Assembly: GCA_963724945.1 (NCBI GenBank)
Contig: CAVRWL010000003.1
Location: 744,001 to 808,000 of the forward strand
Direction of reading: 5' to 3'
Source: Hyphomicrobium_A sp963724945
Lineage (GTDB): Bacteria; Pseudomonadota; Alphaproteobacteria; Rhizobiales; Hyphomicrobiaceae
DNA length: 64,000 bases
How positions within the stretch are numbered: position 1 is the stretch's first letter; each line of letters starts with the position of its first letter. A program made the translations under genes and the position numbers. This document shows, in pieces, positions 52,928 through 63,606 of this stretch. Under the pieces are notes generated by a model, which saw only the letters and a list, made by a program, of their open reading frames with translations, was not told the origin of the DNA and ran no database searches.

Positions 52928-53010
52928 GCGCGTGTAAACGCGCAGCTCACTGCGACGTAACGCGTCAGCCGCTCGAGTATTGGCGCAAGGGTTTCTTCAG
53001 CGTTGCGCCA
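52928..53010. promoter_or_regulatory. two inverted repeats in the divergent 52881-53092 gap
   Basis: GCGCGT-GTAA-ACGCGC at 52928-52943 is a perfect 6-bp hairpin. TGGCGCAA at 52981-52988 pairs perfectly with TTGCGCCA at 53003-53010 across 14 bases. Both lie between the divergent membrane protein and FAD oxidoreductase genes, where operators or leader structures are expected. Neither is followed by a T-run, so they are not obvious terminators. Confidence 0.45.
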
Positions 53011-53092
53011 TAGGTTGCCGGCATCGAGGACGGGCGCGCCCGGCCCGCGGGACGGGGCGTGCAGCGATCATGCAACGGCAGCGAGGCTCGAC

Positions 53093-54599
53093 GTGGAGCA
53101 TACGAACGTCTTCGTCATCGGCGCCGGGCCGGCGGGCCTCACCACGGCCTATCTGCTGACGAAGGCCGGCATCCCGACCACCGTGATCGAGGCGGACCCC
53201 ACTTACGTCGGCGGCATCAGCCGAACCGTTAACTATAAGGGCTTTCTCTTCGACATCGGCGGCCACCGCTTCTTCTCGAAGTCGAAGGAGGTCGTCGACC
53301 TTTGGCACGAGATTCTGCCCGACGACTTCATCGAGCGTCCAAGCGCTGAGCCGCATCTACTACGACGGCAAGCACTACTCCTATCCGCTCAAAGCATTCG
53401 AGGCCCTAAACAATCTTGGGGTCCTCGAGAGCGCGATGTGCGTCATGTCGTACGCCTACCGGCAAGCGTTTCCCAACGCCAAGCCGGAGAACTTCCGCGA
53501 GTGGGTGTCGAACCAGTTCGGCGACCGATTGTTCTCGATCTTCTTCAAGACCTACACGGAGAAGGTGTGGGGGATGAGCTGCGAGGAGATCTCCGCCGAC
53601 TGGGCTGCGCAGCGCATCAAGGGCCTCGACTTGTGGAGCGCCATGGCGAACGCGCTGCGCCGCTCGATCAAGGCGCAGCCGGGCGCGCAGCAAAGCGACA
53701 AGGTCATCAAGACGCTGATTGAAAGCTTCCAGTATCCGCGGCGCGGCCCCGGCATGATGTGGGAGGCGGCTGCGGCCAAGATCAAGGCGCAGGGCGGGCT
53801 CATCCACATGGGCACGGCGCTTCAGAGCCTGAAGTGGAATGCGGCCACCGGGCTTTGGAGCATAACCGCCAAGACCGCCGATGGTCCGCGCCTCTTCACA
53901 GCCAAGCACGTCGTCTCGTCCGCGCCGATCCGCGAGCTCATCACCGCGATCGAGCCGCTGCCAGTCTCGGCGCCGGCGGCAGAGAAGCTGCGCTATCGCG
54001 ATTTCATCACGGTTGCGCTCATCGTCGACAAGCCCGACCTCTTCCCCGACAACTGGATCTACATCCACGAGCCGAGCGTACGCGTTGGGCGCATCCAGAA
54101 CTTCCGCTCCTGGTCGCCGGAGATGGTACCCGACGAGGGGCTGTCCTGCCTCGGACTCGAGTACTTCTGCTTCGAGGGCGATGGACTGTGGACGGCTGAG
54201 GACGCCGACCTCATCGCGCTTGCCAAGCGCGAGCTCGCGGCCGTCGGCCTTGCGCGCGCCGATGAGGTCAAGGACGGCTGCGTCGTGCGCCAGAAGAAGG
54301 CCTACCCCGTCTACGACGACGAGTACAAGACGCACGTCGACACCATCCGCGAGGACATCGCCACCCACTATCCGACGCTGCATCTCGTGGGCCGCAACGG
54401 CATGCACAAGTACAACAACCAGGACCACGCGATGATGACGGCCATGTTGACCGTCAAGAATATCCTCGCCGGCGAGACGATCTACGACGTGTGGAACGTT
54501 AACGAGGATGCCGAGTACCACGAGGCCGGCACCTCGAGCGCCGAGGAGGCCTTGGGCAGCGTGCGTCAGGTGCCGCGCCGCGTTAGGCCCGCGGCATGA
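53093..54599 (+). pseudogene. FAD-dependent oxidoreductase (UDP-galactopyranose mutase-like), frameshifted
   Basis: The first frame (from GTG 53093) gives a dinucleotide-binding N-terminus, NVFVIGAGPAGLTTAYLLTK, then DIGGHRFFSKSKEVVDLWHE and DDFIERP. The frame is lost near 53338-53352. The second frame then reads SRIYYDGKHYSYPLKAFEAL and continues without a break through WGMSCEEISADWAAQRIKG and NGMHKYNNQDHAMMTAML to 54599. The whole span is 1507 nt, one base over a whole number of codons. Deleting one A near 53341 restores ERPALSRIYY. Related proteins act near glycosyltransferase genes on nucleotide or lipid-linked sugars. Its stop overlaps the gtrA start. It is either a true null allele or a one-base sequence error. 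Confidence 0.85.
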
Positions 54600-55066
54600 G
54601 CGTCGATCAGGGTCCGCACCGCGTTCGCGACGGCGGCATGCCGCAGATGGACTTCATCGCGGCCGTGCCGCGCGCGTTGCACTCGGGCGGTGTGATGCCG
54701 CAGCTCTCGCGCTATGCCATCGTCAGCGGGCTCGCACTCGCGCTCGACTTCGCGGTGTTCCTCCTCATCAATCGCACGATCGGGCTTCCGACGTTGGCCG
54801 GCGTCATCGGCTACGGCTGCGGCATAATCCTGCACTATCACCTGTCGCGGCGCTTCGTGTTCGCTGCGGCCGGCTCGCAGAAGTCGGCACACCGCCTCTT
54901 CAGCGAGTTCGTGGCAAGCGGTCTCGTCGGCCTCGCCGTGACGGCCTGCGTCATAGCGTTGGCGACGGGGCTCCTGGGCTTGACCCCGATCGTGGCCAAG
55001 GTGCTGGCGGTCGCGGCGAGCTTCGTCGGCGTGTACGCGATCCGCCGTTCTATCGTATTCGCCTAG
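54596..55066 (+). CDS. GtrA family membrane protein
   Basis: A 156-residue protein with four predicted membrane spans, in residues about 38-60, 65-88, 105-125 and 130-150. GtrA-like proteins are thought to help flip or present lipid-linked sugars such as glucosyl-undecaprenyl phosphate. The family phrase LSRYAIVSGLALALDFAVFL is near residue 37, YHLSRRFVF near 84, and the closing AIRRSIVFA is typical. The ~35-residue soluble N-terminus is longer than average; an internal ATG near residue 34 could be the true start. It overlaps the FAD oxidoreductase stop (ATGA), so the two are translationally coupled. Confidence 0.85.
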   Translation: MSVDQGPHRVRDGGMPQMDFIAAVPRALHSGGVMPQLSRYAIVSGLALALDFAVFLLINRTIGLPTLAGVIGYGCGIILHYHLSRRFVFAAAGSQKSAHRLFSEFVASGLVGLAVTACVIALATGLLGLTPIVAKVLAVAASFVGVYAIRRSIVFA

Positions 55067-55156
55067 GGCGGCGCCGCTTTCTCCAAGGCCATCATCTCGG
55101 CTTGACTTGAGCGCCCCGTTGCGCAACGCGAGGGGGTTGGCGCTGCGGGGTATCCT

Positions 55157-55594
55157 ATGCCTGCCTATTGGCTGTTCAAATCCGAGCCGGACGTCTTCTC
55201 CTTCGAGATGCTGAAGGCGCGCGGCAAGAAGGGTGAGCCTTGGGACGGCGTGCGCAACTACCAGGCACGCAACAACATGCGCGCCATGAAGCTCGGCGAC
55301 CTCGGCTTCTTCTATCATTCCAACGAGGGCAAGGAGGTCGTCGGCATCATGGAGGTGTCGGCGCTCGCGCACCCCGATCCCAAGGACGGCACGGGCACCT
55401 GGGCATGCGTCGACGTGCGCGCGCTACGCGCCATGCCGAGGCCTGTGTCGCTCGTCGCCATCAAGGACAACCCGAAGCTTGCCAAGATGATGCTTGTCGT
55501 GAACTCGCGCCTCTCGGTACAGCCGGTGACTGCAGCCGAATGGGCCGAGGTCTGCCGCATGGGTGGCTTGGATGCAAAGAAGATGAAGGCATGA
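55157..55594 (+). CDS. EVE domain-containing protein (THYN1-like)
   Basis: A 145-residue single EVE domain, a PUA-like fold thought to bind modified nucleic-acid bases. Family landmarks are YWLFKSEPDVFSFEML at residues 4-19, WDGVRNYQARNNMRAMKLGD near 29, FFYHSNEGKEVVGIMEV near 51 and HPDPKD near 75. In Rhizobiales this gene often lies shortly after gpsA; here three other genes intervene. Its stop overlaps the methyltransferase start at 55591. Confidence 0.92.
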   Translation: MPAYWLFKSEPDVFSFEMLKARGKKGEPWDGVRNYQARNNMRAMKLGDLGFFYHSNEGKEVVGIMEVSALAHPDPKDGTGTWACVDVRALRAMPRPVSLVAIKDNPKLAKMMLVVNSRLSVQPVTAAEWAEVCRMGGLDAKKMKA

Positions 55595-56292
55595 GCGCGA
55601 TTGCTGTAGGTCGGCTTGATCCCACCGACCGCCGCTCCGCGCAGGCCTTCGTTGCGGCCAACACCAGGCTTTTTTCCCCTCCGCTCGTGCCGGAGATCGT
55701 CCTTCATCTCGCCGAGGAATCGCTCCCCATTTGGCAGAAGACCGAAGACGAGCTCGGTGAAATGAATGTGCCGCCGCCGTACTGGGCCTTTGCCTGGGCC
55801 GGCGGGCAGGCGCTCGCGCGCTTTCTCCTCGATACGTCCATGCATGTTGCGAACAAGCGCGTCCTCGATCTGGGCTCCGGCTCGGGCCTCTCGGGCATCG
55901 CCGCAGCAAAGGCCGGCGCGACCTTTGTGCTCGCTGCCGACATCGACCCGATGGCACTGGCGGCGATCGGGCTCAATGCGGCGGCAAACGACGTCCCAAT
56001 CGAGATGACGATGGACGACTTGCTTGCCTCGCCGCCGGCTCCCTTCGACGTCGTGCTCGTCGGCGACCTTTTCTACGAGCGCCAGCTCGCAGACCGCGTC
56101 TCGGCATTCATCGACGCGGCGGCAGCCGCAGGCGCGCTGGTGCTGATCGGCGATCCGCAACGCAACTATTTTCCCACAGGCGTCTTCGAGGTCGCCGCCG
56201 AGTATGCCGTGCCGGTGACGCGCGAGCTGGAGGATGCCGAGATCAAGCGCACCTCGGTCTGGCGCCACCCTGGCCGGGGTGGGCGCGCTTAG
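55591..56292 (+). CDS. class I SAM-dependent methyltransferase (ETFB-lysine/PrmA-like)
   Basis: A 233-residue methyltransferase. SAM-binding motif I RVLDLGSGSGLSGIAAAKAG is near residue 91, followed by AADIDPMALAAIGLNAAAND. The motif IV-like VVLVGDLFYE is near 155, and LIGDPQRNYFP near 187 is typical of the group that includes ETF-beta lysine methyltransferase and the PrmA-like enzymes. ATG 55591 overlaps the EVE gene stop (ATGA); the longer frame from 55240 lies inside that gene and is rejected. The protein target is not known. Confidence 0.88.
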   Translation: MSAIAVGRLDPTDRRSAQAFVAANTRLFSPPLVPEIVLHLAEESLPIWQKTEDELGEMNVPPPYWAFAWAGGQALARFLLDTSMHVANKRVLDLGSGSGLSGIAAAKAGATFVLAADIDPMALAAIGLNAAANDVPIEMTMDDLLASPPAPFDVVLVGDLFYERQLADRVSAFIDAAAAAGALVLIGDPQRNYFPTGVFEVAAEYAVPVTRELEDAEIKRTSVWRHPGRGGRA

Positions 56293-56359
56293 CCCCGGAC
56301 GGCGCCCGAGCTTTCTGCTAGGCTTGCGCGCACAAGAACCCGCAACGGGAGGAAGCGCA

Positions 56360-56785
56360 ATGCAGTTCGCGGGCCTCAACCTGTTCGCAGTCGTCCTGGC
56401 TGCCGTCGTCAGCTTCATGTTCGGCTGGCTTTGGTACGGTGTCCTCTTTTGCGGCCAGTGGCGCGCCGCCTTGGGCAAGACTGAGGAGGAGATGAAGGTA
56501 CAAGGGGCGAGCCCGGCCCCTTTCATCATCGCCTTTATCGCCCAGCTGATCATGGCCTGGGTGCTCGCGGGCGTCATCGGCCATCTCGGCCCGGGTGAGG
56601 TCACCCTCAAGAACGGCGTCATCTCGGCCTTTTTCCTCTGGCTCGGGTTCGTGATCACGACGCTGGCGGTCAACCACGCGTTCCAGGGGACGAAGCGCTC
56701 ACTCACTCTCATAGACGGCGGCCATTGGCTGGGCGTGCTTCTGTTGCAGGGCGGCGTGATCGGCCTGATGGGCGTTGCGACCTAG
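56360..56785 (+). CDS. DUF1761 family membrane protein
   Basis: A 141-residue protein with four predicted membrane spans (residues about 5-28, 52-75, 83-103 and 118-138). FGWLWYGVLFCGQWRAALGK near residue 21, with its small-residue/Trp pattern, and the four-helix layout match DUF1761. The function is unknown. A GGGAGGA site lies about 7 bases before ATG 56360. It starts 67 bases after the methyltransferase gene and ends 70 bases before acs. Confidence 0.8.
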   Translation: MQFAGLNLFAVVLAAVVSFMFGWLWYGVLFCGQWRAALGKTEEEMKVQGASPAPFIIAFIAQLIMAWVLAGVIGHLGPGEVTLKNGVISAFFLWLGFVITTLAVNHAFQGTKRSLTLIDGGHWLGVLLLQGGVIGLMGVAT

Positions 56786-56855
56786 ACGAATTGCGAAATT
56801 GCCGTCGCGGGCTGCGCCCTCCATAATCGTTGGCAAAACGGTGGGAGGAAACACC

Positions 56856-58805
<1,950 letters not shown>

Positions 58806-59215
58806 CGGGTGTTGCATATGTAAGACTTGTCTGGCCGTGATCCGACGCGGCTTTGGCCTCGCGGTGCTTGGCACCCGAGGGTTTGCGAAACACGGGGAGC
58901 GGGGCGGGTCTGGCCCTTCTCATTGTTCGTGATGTGGACGCGGCCTTCACCGCCCCACCCAGGCTTACCGCCCGTCTACTGCCATTCCTAAGGGCGCATC
59001 CAGGTGCCCAGAGGCGTTACTGAGATTTTCGCCTCAGCAGCAGGAGGACTTGGGGGCTAGCTATATGGCCCCCGGCCGCATAAGCCGGCCCGCTCCGCGC
59101 AATCCGCCAGCGCACGTCTGCGCCCCCGGTCGTTGGAGCGGGCGTGCGGAGTGTGAGCGCGTGAGGGGAGGCGGGGATTAATTGCCGGCGCCGGCCGCGT
59201 GTCTGCTTCGGAGCG
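58806..59215. other. intergenic spacer between acs and the insertion sequence
   Basis: No gene is supported in about 410 bases. A small hairpin is present at 59052-59073 (GGGGGC, 10 bases, GCCCCC), followed by CG-rich inverted sequence to about 59090. The last five bases, GAGCG (59211-59215), are the left copy of the IS target duplication. Confidence 0.4.
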
Positions 59216-59231
59216 GAATGTGTTGCAGAAC
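59216..59231 (+). repeat. left terminal inverted repeat of the IS
   Basis: Matches the right end at 60827-60842 in 14 of 16 positions. It lies directly after the GAGCG target copy and 66 bases before the transposase ATG. Confidence 0.8.
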
Positions 59232-59297
59232 TCCCGTTGAGATCGCTGGCGAACCGTGATTCCGTTGCGTTGACGCAAGCATCAGCGGGAGCGGGCG

Positions 59298-60704
59298 ATG
59301 ATGGGGCGTGGCAAGTCCGAGCAGGGCCAGTTCTTCTACGATTTCAATCTCGATGACGTGGTGCCGCCGGACCACTTGGTGCGCAGGATCGACGCCGTGC
59401 TCGACCTCGGGTGGGTGCGCAAGGAGCTGGCGCCCCACTACTCGCACACGGGGCGGCCGTCGATCGATCCTGAGCTGATGATCCGAATGCTCATCGTCGG
59501 CTACGTGTTCGCCATCCGCTCTGAGCGCATGATCTGTCGCGAGGTCCAGGTGAACCTCGCCTACCGCTGGTATTGCAGGCTCGGCATCGAGGACGTCGTT
59601 CCGAACCATTCCGCCTTCTCACGCGCCAGGCACGAGCGCTTCCGGGAGAGCGATGTCCTGCGCCGCGTGTTCGAGCGGGTGGTGACGACCTGCATCGTGG
59701 CGGGCCTCGTCGGCGGGGAGGCGTTCTCGATTGACGCGAGCCTGATCAAGGCGGACGTCGACAAGCACAAGCGCGTCCCCGGCGATCAGCCGGCCGACTG
59801 GCCGACGCCGGAGCAGGCGTCCCGCGCCGTTCGCGAGTATCTGGCGGCCCTCGAAGCTGCACGCCGCGATGATGAGGGCGACGGTGGAGATGGCGGCGGC
59901 TCAAGCGATGGCGGCGGAGGCAAACCGCCCAAGGAGGTGTCGCTGACCGATCCGCAGGCGGCGTGGACGGCGAGGAAAGGGGTGGACCCGTTCTTTGCCT
60001 ACGATGCCAACTATCTCATCGACAACAAGCTCGGCATCATCGTCGACGCCGAGGGCACGCGTGCCAACCGCACTGACGAGATCGCCGTTACCGAGACCAT
60101 GATCGAACGCGTCGAGCGCCGCTTCGGCCTGGCGCCGGAGCGGCTCGCCGGCGATACCGCCTATGGGGCGGCAAGGCTCCTCAAGTGGCTCTGGGATCGC
60201 GGCATCGCTCCGCATGTGCCCGTCTGGGACAAGTCAAAGCAGACCGGCGGTCGCTTTACGAAGGAGGACTTCGTCTTCGATCACGACAGGAACGTCTACA
60301 TCTGCCCGGCCGGTGCCGAGCTCACACATTCAGGCATCATCGACCAGGGACGCATTCTTCCCTACCGGGCGAGCACGACCGATTGCTCGATCTGCGCGCT
60401 CAAGCCGCAATGTACAACGGCGGCCTCCCGTAAGGTGTCGCGCGACATCGACGAGGACGTACGCGATCGGGTCCGCGCGCTCGCCAACACCGAGGCCTTC
60501 CAGGTCTCGCGCCGCGAACGCAAGAAAGTCGAGATGAGGTTCGCGCACATGAAGCGCATCCACAAGCTCGACCGGCTGCGCCTGCGCGGTTTGTCGGGTG
60601 CCAAAGACGAGGTGCTGCTCACCGCGACGGCGCAGAACCTGAGGCGGCTCGCCAAGCTCCTCTGCCGAGCCCCACCACGGGCCACCGCCGCATGTGCAGC
60701 GTAA
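59298..60704 (+). CDS. IS1182-family transposase
   Basis: A 468-residue DDE transposase. The N-terminal DUF772 domain includes FFYDFNLDDVVPPDHLVRRI, RPSIDPELMIRMLIVGYVFA and VNLAYRWYCRLG. The catalytic Asp residues are expected in FSIDASLIKAD (near residue 151) and AGDTAYGAARLLKWL (near 286), and the Glu in KKVEMRFAHMKRIHKLDRLR (near 412). A Gly/Asp/Ser-rich linker (residues about 195-213) separates the first blocks. The gene is uninterrupted and centred inside the IS ends. Tandem ATG codons at 59298 and 59301 are alternative starts. Confidence 0.95.
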   Translation: MMGRGKSEQGQFFYDFNLDDVVPPDHLVRRIDAVLDLGWVRKELAPHYSHTGRPSIDPELMIRMLIVGYVFAIRSERMICREVQVNLAYRWYCRLGIEDVVPNHSAFSRARHERFRESDVLRRVFERVVTTCIVAGLVGGEAFSIDASLIKADVDKHKRVPGDQPADWPTPEQASRAVREYLAALEAARRDDEGDGGDGGGSSDGGGGKPPKEVSLTDPQAAWTARKGVDPFFAYDANYLIDNKLGIIVDAEGTRANRTDEIAVTETMIERVERRFGLAPERLAGDTAYGAARLLKWLWDRGIAPHVPVWDKSKQTGGRFTKEDFVFDHDRNVYICPAGAELTHSGIIDQGRILPYRASTTDCSICALKPQCTTAASRKVSRDIDEDVRDRVRALANTEAFQVSRRERKKVEMRFAHMKRIHKLDRLRLRGLSGAKDEVLLTATAQNLRRLAKLLCRAPPRATAACAA

Positions 60705-60826
60705 GCGTCCAGTGCCGTCAGGCGTTTGGTCCGGATGCGTCGCCGCCGCCGCCGAAAAAAATGGCGGGCGGAACAGCGAGGGCCGGTCAAAAATCCACCC
60801 TGAGCCGCACGATCGAGGTGATGCGG

Positions 60827-60842
60827 GTTTTGCAACGCATTC
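60827..60842 (-). repeat. right terminal inverted repeat of the IS
   Basis: Inverted partner of 59216-59231. The GAGCG target copy follows immediately at 60843-60847. Confidence 0.8.
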
Positions 60843-60989
60843 GAGCGGCCAGCGGACGTGTGATAGCGGCTGCGAGGTGCTGCATTTGACCCGAAGCGGA
60901 CATTAAACCGTTTAGATCGGCGGAGACGACAATTGCGCGTGTGGACCATCAGCGACGGAGGGTTCGGCGATTATCGGACGCCGGTGAAG

Positions 60990-62355
60990 AGGAAGCAGGG
61001 CAATCTGTTATACGAAGTTCCAGCTCGATGACGGCATCCCGAGGAACTTCTTGCTTCGACGGATCAAGGTCGTTCGGACGGCTGCACTGGCCGACCTCCA
61101 CAAAGAACTGGAGCCGCACTACAGCGACATCGGCCGCCCCTCGATCGATCCCGAGCTGATGATCCGGATGCTCATCGTCGGCTATTGCTATGGCATCCGC
61201 TCCGAGCGCCGGCTGTGCGAGGAGGTCGAGCTGCACCTTGCCTACCGCTGGTTCTGCAAACTGGACTTGGAAGACGAGGTCCCCCACCACTCGACATTGT
61301 CGGCCAATAGGCTGGGCCGCTTTCGCGACAGCGATTTGCTGCGTCACATCTTCGAGCGCATCGTGCGAACGGCGATGGCCATGGGCCTGGTGAAGGGCGA
61401 AGGCTTCGCTGTCGATGCGAGTGTGCTCGAGGCCAACGCTAGCCGCTATCACGGCAAGCCGCCAGACGAGCTCGACTGGAGCGACAAGCAGCGGCAGCGC
61501 CGCGCCGTTGCCGAGTACCTGGCGGCGCTCGATGAGACGGCCGAGCCTAATCCCGATCGCAAGGTGCCGAAGGTGATCTCACCCTCCGATCCTGCTTCGG
61601 CATGGACGGCGAAAGCCAACAAGCGCGTGCAGTTCGGCTATGGCCTCAACTATCTCATCGACATCGAGAACGCAGTGATCGTCGATGTGGAGGCGACGCC
61701 GGCGAGGACGCACGACGAGGTCGCAGCAACGCGGACGATGATCGAGCGCACCGAGGCCCGGTTCGATCTGAAGCCGAAGCGCCTCGCCGCCGACACCGCC
61801 TATGGCACCGGGGCCTTCCTCGGCTGGCTGGTGAAGGAGAAGCGGATCACGCTGCACATCCCGGTCTCGGAGAAGAGTGATCGGCAGGATGGAATCTTCT
61901 CACGCGCCGACTTCATCTGGGACAAACGCCACGGCCATTACATCTGCCCAAACGGCAAGCTGCTGCGCACCAGCGGAAACGTCCATGACGGGCGTACACT
62001 GCTCTATCGCGCCGCCAAGCGGAAATGCGATGTAGCCCGCAAGAGGGCGGTGCTGAACGCGAACTGAGGCGCGCAAGATCCCGCGCGATCTCAGAGGACG
62101 CTCGCGACGTCGCAGGCGGAAGATGAAGACGAAGGCTTCGAAAGGTCGCGTGACGAAAGAAAGCGCTTCGAGATGCGCTTTACGCACCTGAAGACCCATC
62201 ACCGCTTCGAGCGGCTCCGGCTACGAGGCCTCTCTGGTGCGCGCGACGAGTTCCATCTCGCCGCAATCGTGCAGAACCTCAAGAGAATGGCGCTGCGACT
62301 GCTCCGGACGCCATCGCACGGGCCTGCGTGCGCGTCACTTGCGTCAGTTCAGTAG
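60990..62355 (+). pseudogene. degenerate IS1182-family transposase
   Basis: A decayed relative of the upstream transposase. The N-terminus begins KRKQGNLLYE near 60990, then shifts frame near 61016 to FQLDDGIPRNFLLRRI. The main frame (61051-62067) contains RPSIDPELMIRMLIVGYCYG, VDASVLEANAS and AADTAYGTGAFLGWLV, and ends early at CDVARKRAVLNAN. The Glu-bearing C-terminus, FEMRFTHLKTHHRFERLRLR, lies in another frame to 62355, and the stretch 62040-62160 appears to shift more than once. It is similar to but clearly distinct from the intact copy, so it is not a recent duplicate. No terminal repeats could be identified. Confidence 0.9.
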
Positions 62356-62670
62356 GCGTAAGGAGACCGGCCCAGCCGGGCAGGCGACGGCCGAGCAAGG
62401 TGACGCGACCTCCATCAACTCCCTGTCTACGGAGAGCCTGATCCCGCTCCGGCCCTTTATCGACAGTATCGGCCCCGAGCGGACGTGGCTACGCCTGTGC
62501 GTCTGTTAGGTTTGACTGGCAGCTCGGGCCGGCGGATCCGCCTGGTTTAATGCAAGGTGCACGAACAAGGCGCCTAGATCGACGAACGCCAACCGACTTC
62601 ATAGATACGGAGGCTGTCCCCTTTCAGTTTGTTCGTCAAATCCGTTATTATCGTGCCTGCACGTGCTTCG
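62356..62670. other. intergenic spacer between transposase remnant and PIN-like gene
   Basis: No supported gene in 315 bases. The composition changes here from GC-rich to visibly AT-richer sequence, continuing into the two reading frames that follow. No clear att site or inverted repeat was found at the change. Confidence 0.35.
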
Positions 62671-63606
62671 TCATATGTCGCGACTTCTGCCGCGTAGACT
62701 CATGACGGTCTCAAATACATTAGTCGAGAGACGAGCCGATAGACGCACACCGAGTGCTGTAGGAAAGATACTTTCAAAACTCTCACGGACTTCTCTAAGT
62801 TCGGGCGCGAAGCTGATGTAGCTCATGAGGAATTCAGGTCTCATCATGAAGAACGCGCCACCCCTCTTAGCCGAGGCCGCTGCGCCGGCTCGCCTGACCT
62901 TTCCATCCTGCGTCAACCACCAAGTTTGAAAGCCCCATTTATTGCCCGGGCTCGTTTCATTGTTCTCAATGCGCTTGTGGAACACCCTGAGGATGTGCAC
63001 CGCGTCGTTATATGCAAGCAACTCACCTTCCCGCTTAACATACCCACTGCTCTTCTTCGCTTCGTGGATCTTCTTCGCCAGCTCCTCTAATTCTTCCTTG
63101 TCGATGTCTTTCATCGTTTCGTCGTTCGCCTCGTATTTCATTCTAAATTTTCGAACGAGATAGCTCGCTAGTTCCACCTGAGCATCATTGGTTCTCACGT
63201 CCGCGTATGTTGCAAATTGAGAAATGTAAGCTTGCCACGATTTAGGCGGCTCAATTCCTTTCGCCGGCGCGAGACGAGCATAGAAATACGCCCGTATCAG
63301 GAGCCGATCGATATACTCCACCAGATCTAACGGAATTTTACGCTCCACTAAGCCGTAATTGTTTTCAAATTCTAGGACCTGAGCTCGCAAATGAGTTGCT
63401 ACTTCCTCTACCGTTTTTTTCGTTAGGATAAGCTCGGAGCCGGCTTCCGCCAAGACAGCTAGTAAATTCTGGGTAATTCGGTTCTCCGGAGCCAAGAATT
63501 GCTCAGACAAAGCGCGTATCAGGAGATCGGTTCCAACGTACAGGCGAAATGTTTTTGCTATAGTGCGAAAATATTCAACGATCTTAGGCTCATTCTTGAT
63601 GGTCAA
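62671..63606 (-). CDS. PIN-like domain protein, C-terminal main part of a probably frameshifted gene
   Basis: About 311 residues from a TTG. The segment RLYVGTDLLIRALSEQFL (near residue 21), then NRITQNLLAVLAEAGSELIL and TKKTVEEVATHL, has the strand-Asp-helix-strand-helix pattern of PIN-like nuclease domains. Later, LLAYNDAVHILRVFHKRI (near 195) and a TQDGKVRRA turn resemble the second half of such a domain. It is AT-richer than the rest of the window and lies next to transposase remains, so it is likely acquired. Upstream codons in this frame (LSCTYVLLLTIKNEPKIV) have no ATG and run into a stop at 63637. The previous frame appears to be the true N-terminus (see next entry). Function unknown; an RNA- or DNA-cleaving defence or toxin role is possible. 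Confidence 0.6.
   Translation of the reverse strand: MTIKNEPKIVEYFRTIAKTFRLYVGTDLLIRALSEQFLAPENRITQNLLAVLAEAGSELILTKKTVEEVATHLRAQVLEFENNYGLVERKIPLDLVEYIDRLLIRAYFYARLAPAKGIEPPKSWQAYISQFATYADVRTNDAQVELASYLVRKFRMKYEANDETMKDIDKEELEELAKKIHEAKKSSGYVKREGELLAYNDAVHILRVFHKRIENNETSPGNKWGFQTWWLTQDGKVRRAGAAASAKRGGAFFMMRPEFLMSYISFAPELREVRESFESIFPTALGVRLSARLSTNVFETVMSLRGRSRDI

Larger units (their letters stand above)
59216..60842 (+). mobile_element. IS1182-like insertion sequence, complete, with 5-bp target duplication
   Basis: A 1627-bp element bounded by imperfect 16-bp terminal inverted repeats. The left end is GAATGTGTTGCAGAAC; the right end, read inward, is GAATGCGTTGCAAAAC, with 2 mismatches. It is flanked on both sides by GAGCG (59211-59215 and 60843-60847), a direct target duplication. 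It carries one intact transposase. Clean ends and an undamaged gene suggest a recent or still active insertion. Confidence 0.82.

Noticed and set aside
59052..59073. Hairpin GGGGGC/GCCCCC as the acs terminator
   Set aside because: It lies about 250 bases after the acs stop and has no T-run; kept only as a note on the spacer.
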